Shown: positions 1 to 8,970 of the stretch, piece by piece
How positions within the stretch are numbered: position 1 is the first letter of the stretch
Layout: the number at the start of each line of letters is the position of its first letter
NCBI RefSeq assembly: GCF_035920345.1
Contig: NZ_CP109149.1
Location: forward strand, 6,634,001 to 6,698,000
DNA length: 64,000 nt
Origin: Nocardia vinacea
GTDB taxonomy: Bacteria; Actinomycetota; Actinomycetes; Mycobacteriales; Mycobacteriaceae
Reading direction: 5' to 3'
Translations under genes and position numbers: made by a program
The notes under the pieces: model-generated
Databases searched by the model: none
What the model was told of the DNA's origin: nothing
The model's input: the letters and a program-made list of their open reading frames with translations, nothing else

Positions 1-675
1 CGCCGGGTCGGCGCCATCGAATTCGTCACCACGATCGCACCCGGTCTGCGCGATGTCATCCTGACCGGCAAGATCAAGGAATGCGCGGTCCGGGTGGATA
101 AGCAGGGCAAGCCCGTATTCGACGAAATTGTCGTCGACGCACCGCCGACCGGACGGATCGCCAGCTTCCTCGATGTCACCCAGGCCATGGTCGAGGTGGC
201 CAAGGGCGGGCCGATCGCCTCGCAGGCCGAGGGCGTCTCGAGGCTGCTGCACTCCGATCAGACGATGATCCACCTGGTCACCCTGCTGGAGGCGCTGCCG
301 GTGCAGGAAACCGCCGACGCGGTCGCCGAACTCACCGCCAATGACCTGCGGATCGGCACCGTCATCGTGAACCGGGCGACCAAGGGCCAGCTACCCGCCG
401 ACGTGCGCAACAACGCCGCACACGGCGATATCGACCGCGACGCCATTCGCGCCGGCCTCACCGAGGCCGGAATTTCCCTGTCGGACCAGGACTTCCAGGG
501 CTTGATCACCGAAACTGTCGAGCATTCGGCCACTTTGCGGGCACAGGACGAAAGCGCCGCCGAACTCGCGAACGTGGATGTCACGCGGATGTATCTGCCC
601 GCGCTCGCAGACGGCATGGATCTCGGTGGCATCTATGAACTTGCCGAACATCTGAGCAAGCAGGGGGTCCGATGA
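1..675 (+). CDS. bagA: Get3/ArsA-like ATPase, first subunit (5' end cut off by window)
   Basis: The frame is open from base 1, so the N-terminus, including any nucleotide-binding loop, lies outside the window. The visible 224 codons contain the late ArsA-type segment: an aliphatic strand followed by Val-Asp-Ala-Pro-Pro-Thr-Gly, corresponding to the switch region of Get3/ArsA ATPases, then the helical C-terminus. The stop overlaps the start of the next ArsA-like gene by four bases, so the two are translationally coupled. This pair followed by whiB4 and ponA2 matches M. tuberculosis Rv3679-Rv3680 (BagA/BagB), bacterial Get3 homologues that form a complex. The assignment rests on that remembered synteny and on the family motif. 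Confidence 0.85.
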   Translation, partial: RRVGAIEFVTTIAPGLRDVILTGKIKECAVRVDKQGKPVFDEIVVDAPPTGRIASFLDVTQAMVEVAKGGPIASQAEGVSRLLHSDQTMIHLVTLLEALPVQETADAVAELTANDLRIGTVIVNRATKGQLPADVRNNAAHGDIDRDAIRAGLTEAGISLSDQDFQGLITETVEHSATLRAQDESAAELANVDVTRMYLPALADGMDLGGIYELAEHLSKQGVR

Positions 676-1811
676 GCAATTCGAATGTGGCCACGCCACT
701 GGATGTTTCGAGCATTATCGCCGATCCCACCGCGCGGGTGGTGGTCTGCTGCGGCTCCGGCGGCGTCGGCAAGACGACCACCGCGGCGGCGATCGGATTG
801 CATGCGGCCGAGCAGGGTCGCAAGGTCGTGGTACTCACCATCGACCCGGCACGTCGACTGGCCCAGTCACTCGGTGTCGCCGATCTGGACAACACCCCGC
901 AGCGGGTGGCGCTCGGTCCGGAGGCCAAGGGCGAATTGCACGCGATGATGCTCAATATGCGGCGCACCTTCGACGATATGGTGCTCGAGCACACCAGTCC
1001 GGAGAAGGCGGAGCAGATTTTCGCCAACCCCTTCTATCAGACGGTCGCCTCCTCCTTCGGCGGTACGCAGGAGTACATGGCGATGGAGAAGCTCGGTCAG
1101 TTGGCCGGGCGCAAGGAGTGGGACCTGATCGTGGTCGACACTCCGCCGTCGCGCAATGCCCTCGATTTCCTCGATGCGCCACAGCGGCTCGGAAACTTCT
1201 TGAACGGCAGGATGATCCGGGTCATCATGGCTCCTGGTCGCGGTGTCACCCGATTGGTGACCGGTGCGATGAGCCTGGCCGTGCGCGGTGTTTCGACCAT
1301 TGTCGGCGGCCAGATGCTCAAGGACGCGTCGAATTTCCTGCAGTCGCTGGATTCGCTGTTCGGTGGTTTCCAGGATCGCGCGGACCGCACGTACGCGATG
1401 CTCTCTAAGCCGGGCACGCACTTCCTGGTGGTTGCGGCCGCCGAACCGGATGCGCTGCGCGAGGCGTCGTTCTTCGTCGACCGCCTCTCGACCGAACGCA
1501 TGCCGCTGGCCGGACTGATCTTGAACCGGACCCACCCGATGCTCAGTTCACTGTCCGCCGATCATGCGCTGACCGCCGCCGATCAGCTCACCGAATCCGA
1601 TCCGCTTACCGCCGCGGTGCTGCGCATTCACGCCCAGCGGGTCGCTACCGCCAAGCGCGAACAGCATCTGCTGCACCGGTTCACCGGTGCGCATCCGCGG
1701 GTGCCGATCGCCTCGGTGACCGCGCTGCCCTTCGAGGTCTCCGATCTGGAGGCACTGCGTGCCGTCGCGACGCAACTCACCGATGCGCACCCGGTCGAGG
1801 TGACCGCCTGA
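672..1811 (+). CDS. bagB: Get3/ArsA-like ATPase, second subunit
   Basis: This 379-residue protein has a P-loop near residue 30 ([12 protein letters not shown]), where the classical ArsA signature Lys is Ser. A strand ending [12 protein letters not shown] follows, and [14 protein letters not shown] near residue 155 is the switch region. The family comprises ATPases related to eukaryotic Get3 and bacterial ArsA. In mycobacteria the Rv3679-Rv3680 pair acts together and is not an arsenite pump; no ArsB-type transporter is nearby here either. The ATG overlaps the upstream stop (ATGA). A 14-bp perfect hairpin follows at 1882. The exact client or substrate cannot be read from sequence. Confidence 0.88.
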   Translation: MSNSNVATPLDVSSIIADPTARVVVCCGSGGVGKTTTAAAIGLHAAEQGRKVVVLTIDPARRLAQSLGVADLDNTPQRVALGPEAKGELHAMMLNMRRTFDDMVLEHTSPEKAEQIFANPFYQTVASSFGGTQEYMAMEKLGQLAGRKEWDLIVVDTPPSRNALDFLDAPQRLGNFLNGRMIRVIMAPGRGVTRLVTGAMSLAVRGVSTIVGGQMLKDASNFLQSLDSLFGGFQDRADRTYAMLSKPGTHFLVVAAAEPDALREASFFVDRLSTERMPLAGLILNRTHPMLSSLSADHALTAADQLTESDPLTAAVLRIHAQRVATAKREQHLLHRFTGAHPRVPIASVTALPFEVSDLEALRAVATQLTDAHPVEVTA

Positions 1812-1881
1812 GGCGTGGTCGGCAGCGAAATCGACTGAGCGACTGTGTCATTCTGATGTCGGTTTGATATAGACCATTAAC

Positions 1882-1913
1882 GAAGCCGAGCCCGCAATCG
1901 CGGGCTCGGCTTC
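1882..1913. terminator. bidirectional hairpin between bagB and whiB4
   Basis: A perfect 14-bp inverted repeat (GAAGCCGAGCCCGC) with a four-base loop AATC lies between two convergent genes. There is no long T-run, but position and stem strength fit a shared terminator. Confidence 0.75.
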
Positions 1914-1923
1914 ATCTCCAGGA

Positions 1924-2247
1924 TTAGATTGCAATTTGATGTTGACGCTGGGCTTGGAAAAAGTCCGCCCAGGACGTCACCTCCGGATGCTGCTTGAGCA
2001 GCGCACGACGCTGTCGTTCGGTCATTCCACCCCACACGCCGAATTCGACTCGATTGTCGAGTGCATCGGCCCCACACTGCATCAGCACCGGGCAGTGCCT
2101 GCAAATCGTCGCCGCCTTGCGCTGCGCCGCGCCGCGAACGAACAGTTGATCAGGGTCTACTTCCTTGCATCGGGCCTGGGCTACCCAGGCGATCCTTGCT
2201 TCGGCCTGCTCTACGTCCAATCGAGCGATGGGGGTTGTCATGTGCAT
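1924..2247 (-). CDS. whiB4: WhiB-family iron-sulfur regulator, WhiB4-like
   Basis: This 107-residue protein has the four WhiB cysteines, one in ARCKEVDP and three in CRHCPVLMQC, which ligate a 4Fe-4S cluster. GVWGGMTERQRR follows, the family turn and basic segment. WhiB proteins are redox- or NO-sensing transcription factors; WhiB4 of M. tuberculosis sits in the same place beside ponA2 and the Get3-like genes. I chose the ATG at 2247 because AAAGGGG lies eight bases upstream; a second ATG two codons later is possible. An open frame continues 42 codons further upstream but lacks family sequence. Confidence 0.9.
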   Translation of the reverse strand: MHMTTPIARLDVEQAEARIAWVAQARCKEVDPDQLFVRGAAQRKAATICRHCPVLMQCGADALDNRVEFGVWGGMTERQRRALLKQHPEVTSWADFFQAQRQHQIAI

Positions 2248-2691
2248 TTGGTGTGCCCCTTTGCAGTCCGAACACCGGGTCAACGGCGCTCCAGAATCGC
2301 GTGCCAGTGTCGCAGCAACCCAAACCCCGCTGCGAACTGCACCACATTCCACTTTGAGTGTTAGCTCTATCACACTGGGTTCTCAATCTAGGTAAAGGTA
2401 TGGCTTCTGCGCAAGACCGTCCCGAGACTTTTTGGTACGTCCGTCCCTGCAACCGTGATCCAGAACCGGGCGGTCGACTCGACCCGCGGCCCGCCCCTCC
2501 GCGACACGCCGGAATCCATCCCGCGACACGCCCAATCGGGGCAGACTGCGCCTCGCCGGCGCTCAGCTCCGCCAGCCTCATGCGGGGCTGTGTCTATTGC
2601 TCACTCGCTGCGCTCGCTCGAGAACTCCAGGATCCGAGCTACTGGCAAACACACCCGAGAGCGCCGAATCGGCACCCCGTAGTCTGGGTCC
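2248..2691. other. divergent intergenic region between whiB4 and ponA2
   Basis: This stretch holds the promoters of two divergent genes. Near 2354-2373 a short dyad, AGTGT and ACACT separated by ten bases, lies in a local AT-rich patch suited to the whiB4 promoter. On the ponA2 side a TAGTCT element lies at 2680. No convincing gene was found; the open frames here have no family sequence and no ribosome binding site. Confidence 0.5.
2680..2685 (+). promoter_or_regulatory. -10 element of ponA2, leaderless type
   Basis: TAGTCT ends six bases before the GTG of ponA2, so transcription would start at or next to the start codon. Confidence 0.5.
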
Positions 2692-5064
2692 GTGCCGATC
2701 ACACATACGCTCGCGAGGCTGGCCGGCAGCTGCGCGCTGGCCGCCGTGCTCGTCGCCGGGTTGTTGTTCCCTCTCGCAGGCGGTTTCGGGTTCGTCTCCA
2801 ACCGCGCCGCCGACGCCGTCGACAATGTGTCTGCAGAGCTGGTGGAGGGCACCGTCCCCGCCGTCTCGACCATGGTCGACGCGAATGGAACGCCCATCGC
2901 CTGGTTGTACGAGCAGCGCCGCTTCGAGGTCCCCAGCGACAAGATCTCCAACGATATGAAGTTGGCGATCGTCTCCATCGAGGATCGGCGCTTCGCCGAG
3001 CACGCGGGTGTGGACTGGACCGGCACCATGCGCGCGTTCGTCACCAATACGAGCAGCGGCGAGGTCCAGCAGGGTGCCTCCACCCTCGATCAGCAATATG
3101 TGAAGAACTTCCAGCTACTCGTCGTCGCCAAGACCGACGCCGAGCGCCGGGCCGCCATCGAGACGACTCCCGCGCGCAAACTGCGCGAGATCCGGATGGC
3201 GCTCACCCTGGACCGGGAGCTGACCAAGGACGAGATCCTCACCCGATACCTGAATCTCGTCCCGTTCGGTAACTCCTCCTACGGCATCCAGGACGCGGCG
3301 CAGACCTACTTCGGCATCGACGCCGCGAATCTGAATGTGCCGCAGTCGGCGATGCTCGCGGGCATGGTGCAGTCCAGCTCGAAGCTGAATCCCTACACCA
3401 ATCCCGAGGGTGTGCTGCAGCGGCGCAATACCGTGTTGGACACGCTGATCCAGAACATCCCCAGCCGCGCCGAGGAATTCCGCAAGGCCAAGTCCGAACC
3501 GCTCGGCGTGCTGCCCGAGCCGAAGGGGCTGCCGCGCGGCTGCATCGCCGCCAACGATCGTGGGTTCTTCTGCGACTACGCGATGCAGTATCTGGCCAAT
3601 GCCGGTATCAGCCGCGAGCAGATCAATACCGGCGGCTACACGATCAAGACCACGCTCGATCCGGCTCTGCAGGATTCGGTGAAACGTTCGGTTACCGAGG
3701 CCGCGAACCCGAACCTCGACGACATCGCCCAGGTGATGTCGGTGGTCGGGCCGGGACAGGATTCGCATCCGCTGCTGGCCATGGCCAGCAGCCGCACCTA
3801 CGGCCTGAACCGCGATGCCAACGAAACGGTGCAGCCGCAGCCGTATTCGATGGTGGGTGACGGCGCCGGCTCGATTTTCAAGATCTTCACCACGGCCGCG
3901 GCCATGGAAAAGGGCCTCGGTATCAACGCCCAGCTCGATGTGCCCGGCCGGTTCGAGGCTAAGGGCATGGGTAACGGTGGTGCGCGCGGCTGCCCGCCCG
4001 CCACCTACTGCGTACAGAACGCGGGTAACTACAAGTCGCCGATGTCGGTGACCGAGGCGCTGGCCACGTCGCCGAATACCGCGTTCGTCAAGCTGATCCA
4101 GGCTGTCGGGGTCACCCAGACCGTCGATATGGCGGTGCGCCTGGGCATGCGCTCCTATACCGAGGCGGGCAGCTCGGGCCACGGTAACCAGAGCCTGGCG
4201 GACATGATCAAGGAACAGAACCTCGGCTCGTTCACCCTGGGCCCGGTCGCGATCAACCCGCTGGAGCTGTCGAATGTGGCCGCCACCTTGGGCTCCGGCG
4301 GCCGGTGGTGCCCGCCCTCGCCGATCAAGGAGGTGATCGACCGCTCCGGCAAGACGGTGCCGCTCACCCAGCAGGCGTGCGAGCAGGTCGTCGATCCAGG
4401 ACTGGCGAACACCCTCGCCAATGCGATGAGTAAGGACGACATCAGCGGTACGGCGGCCGGCGCTGCGCAGGCCACCGGCTGGAACCAGCCGCTGTCGGCC
4501 AAAACGGGAACCACCGAGAGCCACCGCTCCTCGGCGTTCCTCGGCTTCACCAATTCGCTTGCGGCCGCGGCCTACATCTACGGCGACAGCCCGACACCCG
4601 GTGAGATCTGCTCGTTCCCGCTGCGCGGCTGCGGCGACGGAAATCTCTTCGGTGGTAATGAACCCGCTCGCACCTGGTTCAACGCGGTCAAGTCGGTGAT
4701 CGGGAACTTCCCGCCGCCCGCACTGCCACCGCTGGACGACAAGTATGTGCGCGGGTCGAACCAGGCCCAGGTCCCCGATGTAGCGGGCATGACCCAAGGT
4801 CAGGCGACCGCCGCACTGGTCGCCGCGGGCTTCCAGGTCTCGCCGGTGAACGGCACCGGTGCGCCGCCGAAGGGCACGGTGATGGGGACAGCGCCGAATG
4901 GGTCGGCGATTCCCGGGTCGGTGATCACGATCTATATCAGCGACGGGACGGATCGTGCGCCCGCGCCGGCCCCCGGACCGGCGCCTGCGCCCGGTCTTCC
5001 GATTCCGGGCATTCCCGGCATACCGGGATTCCCGAGTATTCCGGGATTCCCAGCCCCTCGATAA
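2692..5064 (+). CDS. ponA2: bifunctional class A penicillin-binding protein PonA2 with PASTA domain
   Basis: This is a 790-residue peptidoglycan synthase. An N-terminal membrane anchor (about residues 8-30) precedes a GT51 glycosyltransferase domain with EDRRFAEHAGVD and GASTLDQQYVKN. The transpeptidase domain carries SIFK at about residue 394 (active Ser), SPN, and KTGTTES at about 604. One PASTA repeat spans about 693-755, beginning VPDVAGMTQGQA. The tail is rich in Pro, Gly and Ile and looks disordered. Length and architecture match mycobacterial PonA2 (about 800 residues). It polymerises and crosslinks glycan strands outside the membrane. The GTG start has a -10 box six bases upstream, suggesting a leaderless message. 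A strong hairpin follows the gene. Confidence 0.95.
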   Translation: MPITHTLARLAGSCALAAVLVAGLLFPLAGGFGFVSNRAADAVDNVSAELVEGTVPAVSTMVDANGTPIAWLYEQRRFEVPSDKISNDMKLAIVSIEDRRFAEHAGVDWTGTMRAFVTNTSSGEVQQGASTLDQQYVKNFQLLVVAKTDAERRAAIETTPARKLREIRMALTLDRELTKDEILTRYLNLVPFGNSSYGIQDAAQTYFGIDAANLNVPQSAMLAGMVQSSSKLNPYTNPEGVLQRRNTVLDTLIQNIPSRAEEFRKAKSEPLGVLPEPKGLPRGCIAANDRGFFCDYAMQYLANAGISREQINTGGYTIKTTLDPALQDSVKRSVTEAANPNLDDIAQVMSVVGPGQDSHPLLAMASSRTYGLNRDANETVQPQPYSMVGDGAGSIFKIFTTAAAMEKGLGINAQLDVPGRFEAKGMGNGGARGCPPATYCVQNAGNYKSPMSVTEALATSPNTAFVKLIQAVGVTQTVDMAVRLGMRSYTEAGSSGHGNQSLADMIKEQNLGSFTLGPVAINPLELSNVAATLGSGGRWCPPSPIKEVIDRSGKTVPLTQQACEQVVDPGLANTLANAMSKDDISGTAAGAAQATGWNQPLSAKTGTTESHRSSAFLGFTNSLAAAAYIYGDSPTPGEICSFPLRGCGDGNLFGGNEPARTWFNAVKSVIGNFPPPALPPLDDKYVRGSNQAQVPDVAGMTQGQATAALVAAGFQVSPVNGTGAPPKGTVMGTAPNGSAIPGSVITIYISDGTDRAPAPAPGPAPAPGLPIPGIPGIPGFPSIPGFPAPR

Positions 5065-5079
5065 CGCTTCATAAATACG

Positions 5080-5117
5080 AAAGCCGCCGACCTGGATCCC
5101 GGATCGGCGGCTTTCTT
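5080..5117. terminator. bidirectional terminator between ponA2 and the YqeY-like gene
   Basis: A perfect 11-bp stem (AAAGCCGCCGA paired with TCGGCGGCTTT) is followed by CTT. The terminal A and T tracts let it work on both strands for the convergent genes. Confidence 0.8.
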
Positions 5118-5125
5118 CTATACGG

Positions 5126-5590
5126 CTACAGACGCGACTTCACGGCGGCCGAAATGCGGGAGCCGTCGGCCTTACCGGCGGCGATCGCGGTGGCGGCTTT
5201 CATGACCTGGCCCATCTGCCGCATGCCCGGTCGCTCGCCGAGTTCTTGGGCGACCTGCGCGATCGCGGTATCGGCGACGTAGGCGACCTCGGCGTCGGTC
5301 AGCTGCGTCGGCAGATATTCATCGATAATGCGCGCCTCGGCATGTTCATTGGCGGCCAGTTCGCCACGCCCGGCCTGGGTGTAGACCTCGGCCGACTCGC
5401 TGCGCTTCTTCGCCTCTTTCTGCAGTACGGCGATGACCTCGGCGTCGGAGAGCTCACGTGCCTGCGAGCCCGCGACCTCCGCGGTCTGGATGGCGGCGAG
5501 CAGCATCCTGAGGGTGGCGAGGCGCAGCGTGTCCTTGGCTTTCATCGCGGCGGTCATATCCGCACGCAGCTGCGATTTGAGTTCCGACAT
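5126..5590 (-). CDS. YqeY/GatB-C-terminal-domain protein
   Basis: This 154-residue helical protein starts MSELKSQLRADMTAAMKAKD and contains RLATLRMLLAAI and, near the C-terminus, RPGMRQMGQVMKA. Together these are the YqeY fold shared with the tRNA-binding tail of the GatB amidotransferase subunit. Family members are free-standing proteins of uncertain role, perhaps binding tRNA. The ATG at 5590 fits the usual family start. A TACCGT element ends seven bases before it on this strand, so the transcript may be leaderless. A GTG three codons upstream is the alternative. Confidence 0.88.
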   Translation of the reverse strand: MSELKSQLRADMTAAMKAKDTLRLATLRMLLAAIQTAEVAGSQARELSDAEVIAVLQKEAKKRSESAEVYTQAGRGELAANEHAEARIIDEYLPTQLTDAEVAYVADTAIAQVAQELGERPGMRQMGQVMKAATAIAAGKADGSRISAAVKSRL

Positions 5591-5667
5591 GTGCCACACG
5601 GTAGCCGTTTCCCCGTTCCCGGCCCACTACATTCGGCGCTCGACCCGGATTCACCTGATTTCCCCAT

Positions 5668-5727
5668 AGCGACTGCTTGCAGGTCGCTCGAAAGGGTCAG
5701 CAGCGACTGCTTGCAGGTCGCTCGAAA
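5668..5727. repeat. tandem 26-bp direct repeat with internal dyad, ahead of the metallophosphoesterase
   Basis: The same 26 bases occur at 5668-5693 and 5702-5727, 34 bases apart. Each copy contains GCGACTGC and GCAGGTCGC as an imperfect inverted repeat, so each could be a small hairpin or a protein-binding site. The pair lies between the divergent YqeY-like and metallophosphoesterase genes, about 70 bases from the latter's start. Confidence 0.8.
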
Positions 5728-5782
5728 CGACCAGTCGACCGCTTGTGCGGAAACACACTCAGCGTTCCGCACCGGGGTCACC

Positions 5783-5788
5783 TATGCT
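5783..5788 (+). promoter_or_regulatory. -10 element, leaderless type
   Basis: TATGCT ends six bases before the ATG at 5795; no ribosome binding site is present between them. Confidence 0.5.
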
Positions 5789-5794
5789 GGGCAA

Positions 5795-6757
5795 ATGCCC
5801 GTAATCTCGACCTCCGCTATCCGACGAACCGCGTTGGGAGCCGCCGGGGCCGCGGTGGCCGGTATCGGCTACGCCTCGCTGATCGAACGAAATGCCTTCG
5901 TACTGCGCGAGGCCACGATGCCCGTGCTACAGCCGGGCTCGTCGTCACTACGGGTGCTGCACATCAGCGATCTGCACATGATGCCTGGTCAGAAGCTCAA
6001 GCAGCAGTGGCTTCGGGAGCTGGATCGGCTGGAGCCGGATCTGGTCATCAATACCGGCGACAATCTTTCGCACCAGAAGTCGGTGCCCGCGGTGGTTCAG
6101 GCCCTCGGCGGATTGCTTTCCCGCCCTGGCCTTTTCGTTTTCGGCAGCAATGACTATTTCGCGCCGGTCGCGAAGAATCCGGCGAAATACTTCAAGAAGG
6201 ACCACCGCCGGGTGTACGGCGCGCCGCTGCCGTGGAAGGACCTGCGCGCGGCATTCACCGAGCGCGGCTGGCTCGATCTGACTCATGTCCGCCGTGATGT
6301 CGAGGTCGCGGGCATTCGAATCGCGAGCGCGGGCGTCGACGATCCGCATTTGCAGCGCGATCGGTACGACACCGTCGCCGGTGCGCCCAACCCGCTCGCC
6401 GTGCTGAGCATCGGCTTGACCCACTCCCCCGAGCCCCGGGTGCTGGACCGCTTCGCCGAGGACGGCTACGACCTGGTCATGGCCGGACATACGCACGGCG
6501 GCCAGCTGTGCCTGCCCGGGTACGGTGCGCTGGTCACCAACTGCGGTATCGATCGCTCGCGGGTGAAGGGCTCGTCCAAGTGGGGCGCGCATACCCAACT
6601 GCACGTCTCCGCGGGTCTCGGTACCTCGCCGTGGGCGCCGTACCGCTTCTGCTGCCGGCCCGAGGCGACGCTGCTGACCCTGGTCGCCGCACCGCCGAAA
6701 CGTCCCAATGCCGATAGCGGACAGGGCGTTTCACCCTCGGAAGCCATCGCCCACTGA
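5795..6757 (+). CDS. membrane-associated metallophosphoesterase
   Basis: This 320-residue protein carries the calcineurin-like phosphoesterase blocks in order: HISDLH near residue 55, NTGDN, GSND in place of the usual GNHD, and GHTHGGQ near residue 230. These supply the two-metal site. An N-terminal hydrophobic stretch (RRTALGAAGAAVAGIGYASL) looks like an anchor or signal. It resembles Rv3683-type proteins next to ponA2 in mycobacteria and the YkuE/UDP-diacylglucosamine-hydrolase-like branch; the substrate is unknown. The start at 5795 fits both the hydrophobic N-terminus and a -10 box six bases upstream. The open frame extends further upstream but has no family sequence there. Confidence 0.9.
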   Translation: MPVISTSAIRRTALGAAGAAVAGIGYASLIERNAFVLREATMPVLQPGSSSLRVLHISDLHMMPGQKLKQQWLRELDRLEPDLVINTGDNLSHQKSVPAVVQALGGLLSRPGLFVFGSNDYFAPVAKNPAKYFKKDHRRVYGAPLPWKDLRAAFTERGWLDLTHVRRDVEVAGIRIASAGVDDPHLQRDRYDTVAGAPNPLAVLSIGLTHSPEPRVLDRFAEDGYDLVMAGHTHGGQLCLPGYGALVTNCGIDRSRVKGSSKWGAHTQLHVSAGLGTSPWAPYRFCCRPEATLLTLVAAPPKRPNADSGQGVSPSEAIAH

Positions 6758-7074
6758 ATTCCGCTGAAGAGCGCATCTGAGAACTCTGTCGGTGGCCTAC
6801 GGCAGACTGATCTCATCCGAGGCGCAGAGCACCACTGCCCCCGGGTCCGGGAGCCCGAAGCGCGAGCCCCGGTGATCAATGCCCGTGGACGGGAGGGCTC
6901 TGGCCTGCATCGCGGTGTGGGTGAAACCAACCCGGATGAAGCGGGAACCAACGTGCGCACCAGGTGGTGTGCACTGCGGACATCCGAGAAGGATGGTGTC
7001 GGGAACCATCGATAGAGGGTTTCCAGACACGCTGTAAGGTCCTTTGCCGAGACTGACGTCAGGCAGGGGACAGT
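6758..7074. other. intergenic region with candidate structured leader
   Basis: This 317-base gap precedes the membrane-anchored protein gene. It contains a hairpin at 6953-6974, where GTGCGCACCA pairs with TGGTGTGCAC with one mismatch. Two nearby GGGAACCA elements occur at about 6943 and 7001. AGGGGA upstream of 7075 is a good ribosome binding site. The pattern hints at RNA structure, but I could not match any riboswitch consensus I know. No gene was seen. Confidence 0.35.
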
Positions 7075-8301
7075 GTGAGTGATTTCGACGACCGGCGCGA
7101 AACCGGTACGCCGTATCAGCAACAGCCTTATGGCGCAGAGCAATTCGGTCCTGCACTGGGACAGCCGGGATCCGAGACGCAGTCGGGGACCGACGCGGCG
7201 CACGACACATTCGGTGCGCCGGTCCACCTCGATCCGGCCGCACTGTCGCCGTTCGGCCCCGAACCGACGGCCACACCGTGGAACGGCGGCGTCGCACCGG
7301 CCCTGCCCATGCCGTGGCAGCCTGAGCAGCAAACAGTAAGTGCCCCTGGTCAATTCGATCCGACCCTGCAATGGGCGCCGCAACCCGCTCCGGCATGGCA
7401 GCCGGGCTCTACGACGCAATTCCAGCCCGGCGCAACACCATCCGGACCGTATGGCGGTATGCAAGCGCCCCATGGCCCGGGCGGTGGCTCGAATGCGTTC
7501 TTCGGTGACCGATTCGCCTCTGACTTGGCCGCCGCGTCGAGCGCGAACCGATCGGGCCACGGGCGCCGCACCGCATGGATCGCCGCCGCGGTCGCGACGC
7601 TCGTGGTCGCGGGCGGGGCGACGGCGGCGATCGTCACGGCCAACCACGGCTCGGATGACACTGCGCAGAATCCGGTTCCGTCGATGGTGAGCGCACTCAC
7701 CCCCACGGGTTCACATACGTCGCCCCAGCCGACCACCACCAACCACGCCCCCGCCAATAAGGAGACCCCCGTCGTACCCGGTTACCAGGTCGTGGTGGCC
7801 TCGGACCTCGGGGCCGCCTATGACGTACCCGCCGACTGGACGGTGGCCCCCGACGGCAAGGTCGGCGGCTTCGGCGAACCGCCGAACGCTGTCACCGGCA
7901 AGGGGCTGGCCACCGAGGGGAAGAGCTACTGCCCCGGCTCGACCCGCACCGTGTCCTTCCTGACCGGCTCCAAGGACACCGATTCGGCAACTGCCGCAAC
8001 CGAACTCGGCACCAGGACCGCCCAGATCGCCTACACCAACTCACCGGGCGGTACCCCGGGCGCCGCACAGCCGCTCCGCTCGCTCGACGGCTCCCAGCAG
8101 GGCATGTTCGTGGAGACCAAGGGCACCGCGACCAAGGTCAATCCGGGCTGCGCAACCGAGTATTCGGTCTACACCTTCGCCACCCCCACCGATAGCGGCA
8201 ATTTCGTCATGGTGATCGCCGCCGACACCGGCGTCCCCAACGCCGTCGACGCGGCCACCGCGATGCGTATCTTCACCAGCATTCGCCCCCACGAAGGCTG
8301 A
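7075..8301 (+). CDS. single-pass membrane protein of unknown function with Pro/Gln-rich cytoplasmic region
   Basis: This 408-residue protein has three parts. Residues 1-160 are rich in Gln, Pro, Gly and Ala and probably disordered. One hydrophobic segment (AWIAAAVATLVVAGGATAAI, about 165-185) is a membrane anchor. A Thr/Pro-rich linker then leads to an outer domain of about 185 residues with two Cys (SYCPG and NPGCAT) that could form a disulfide. This layout is common in actinobacterial surface proteins. I do not recognise the outer domain. The GTG start has AGGGGA six bases upstream. It lies in the same direction as tRNA-Pro just downstream. Confidence 0.7.
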   Translation: MSDFDDRRETGTPYQQQPYGAEQFGPALGQPGSETQSGTDAAHDTFGAPVHLDPAALSPFGPEPTATPWNGGVAPALPMPWQPEQQTVSAPGQFDPTLQWAPQPAPAWQPGSTTQFQPGATPSGPYGGMQAPHGPGGGSNAFFGDRFASDLAAASSANRSGHGRRTAWIAAAVATLVVAGGATAAIVTANHGSDDTAQNPVPSMVSALTPTGSHTSPQPTTTNHAPANKETPVVPGYQVVVASDLGAAYDVPADWTVAPDGKVGGFGEPPNAVTGKGLATEGKSYCPGSTRTVSFLTGSKDTDSATAATELGTRTAQIAYTNSPGGTPGAAQPLRSLDGSQQGMFVETKGTATKVNPGCATEYSVYTFATPTDSGNFVMVIAADTGVPNAVDAATAMRIFTSIRPHEG

Positions 8302-8361
8302 TTGACCTGCGGGTTTAACGTCTGGACGTGAGCTGTTGTAAGCTACTCCAGGTTCGCTTCA

Positions 8362-8603
<242 letters not shown>

Positions 8604-8960
8604 CGTTACCTCCCGAGACTTCTCGTAGGTGCACCCGGCGCCGGGGGCGGATCGCCACCGACCGGCGGCGGTAGACGGGCGGTGTGCCTGAAGTACGGGC
8701 ATCGACCCGGCGCCGGGGCTGATCTCCAGCCTGCGGCAGCGATGTGTCGTGCGATAGCGCGGCGGCGTTGCCAGGTGTTGCTGTCTGCTCCACCTCACTG
8801 TGCACCGCTGGTGAGAATTTCCGGAAGTAGGCGCGCCGATAACGGACCGAATGGACGCTCGGCCGTTCCGATATGTCCCCCGATGTCCCATATGGGCGGT
8901 GAGCAGACTCTTACCGCTTGCTAACGTGTGGTCATCTCGACGAAACGCGAGGTCCATAGC

Positions 8961-8966
8961 GTATAC
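8961..8966. promoter_or_regulatory. candidate GntR/FadR-type operator core
   Basis: GTATAC lies five bases before the start of the GntR gene. FadR-type regulators often bind palindromes built on GT-N-AC cores, so this could be an autoregulatory site. The assignment is by position and pattern only. Confidence 0.35.
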
Positions 8967-8970
8967 ATGC

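Noticed and set aside
2358..3272. 304-codon plus-strand frame upstream of and into ponA2
   Set aside because: Arg-rich shadow frame; the ponA2 frame has all the family motifs over the shared bases.
5246..5794. N-terminal extension of the metallophosphoesterase frame
   Set aside because: The extension reads antisense through the YqeY-like gene; family sequence, hydrophobic N-terminus and -10 box all place the start at 5795.
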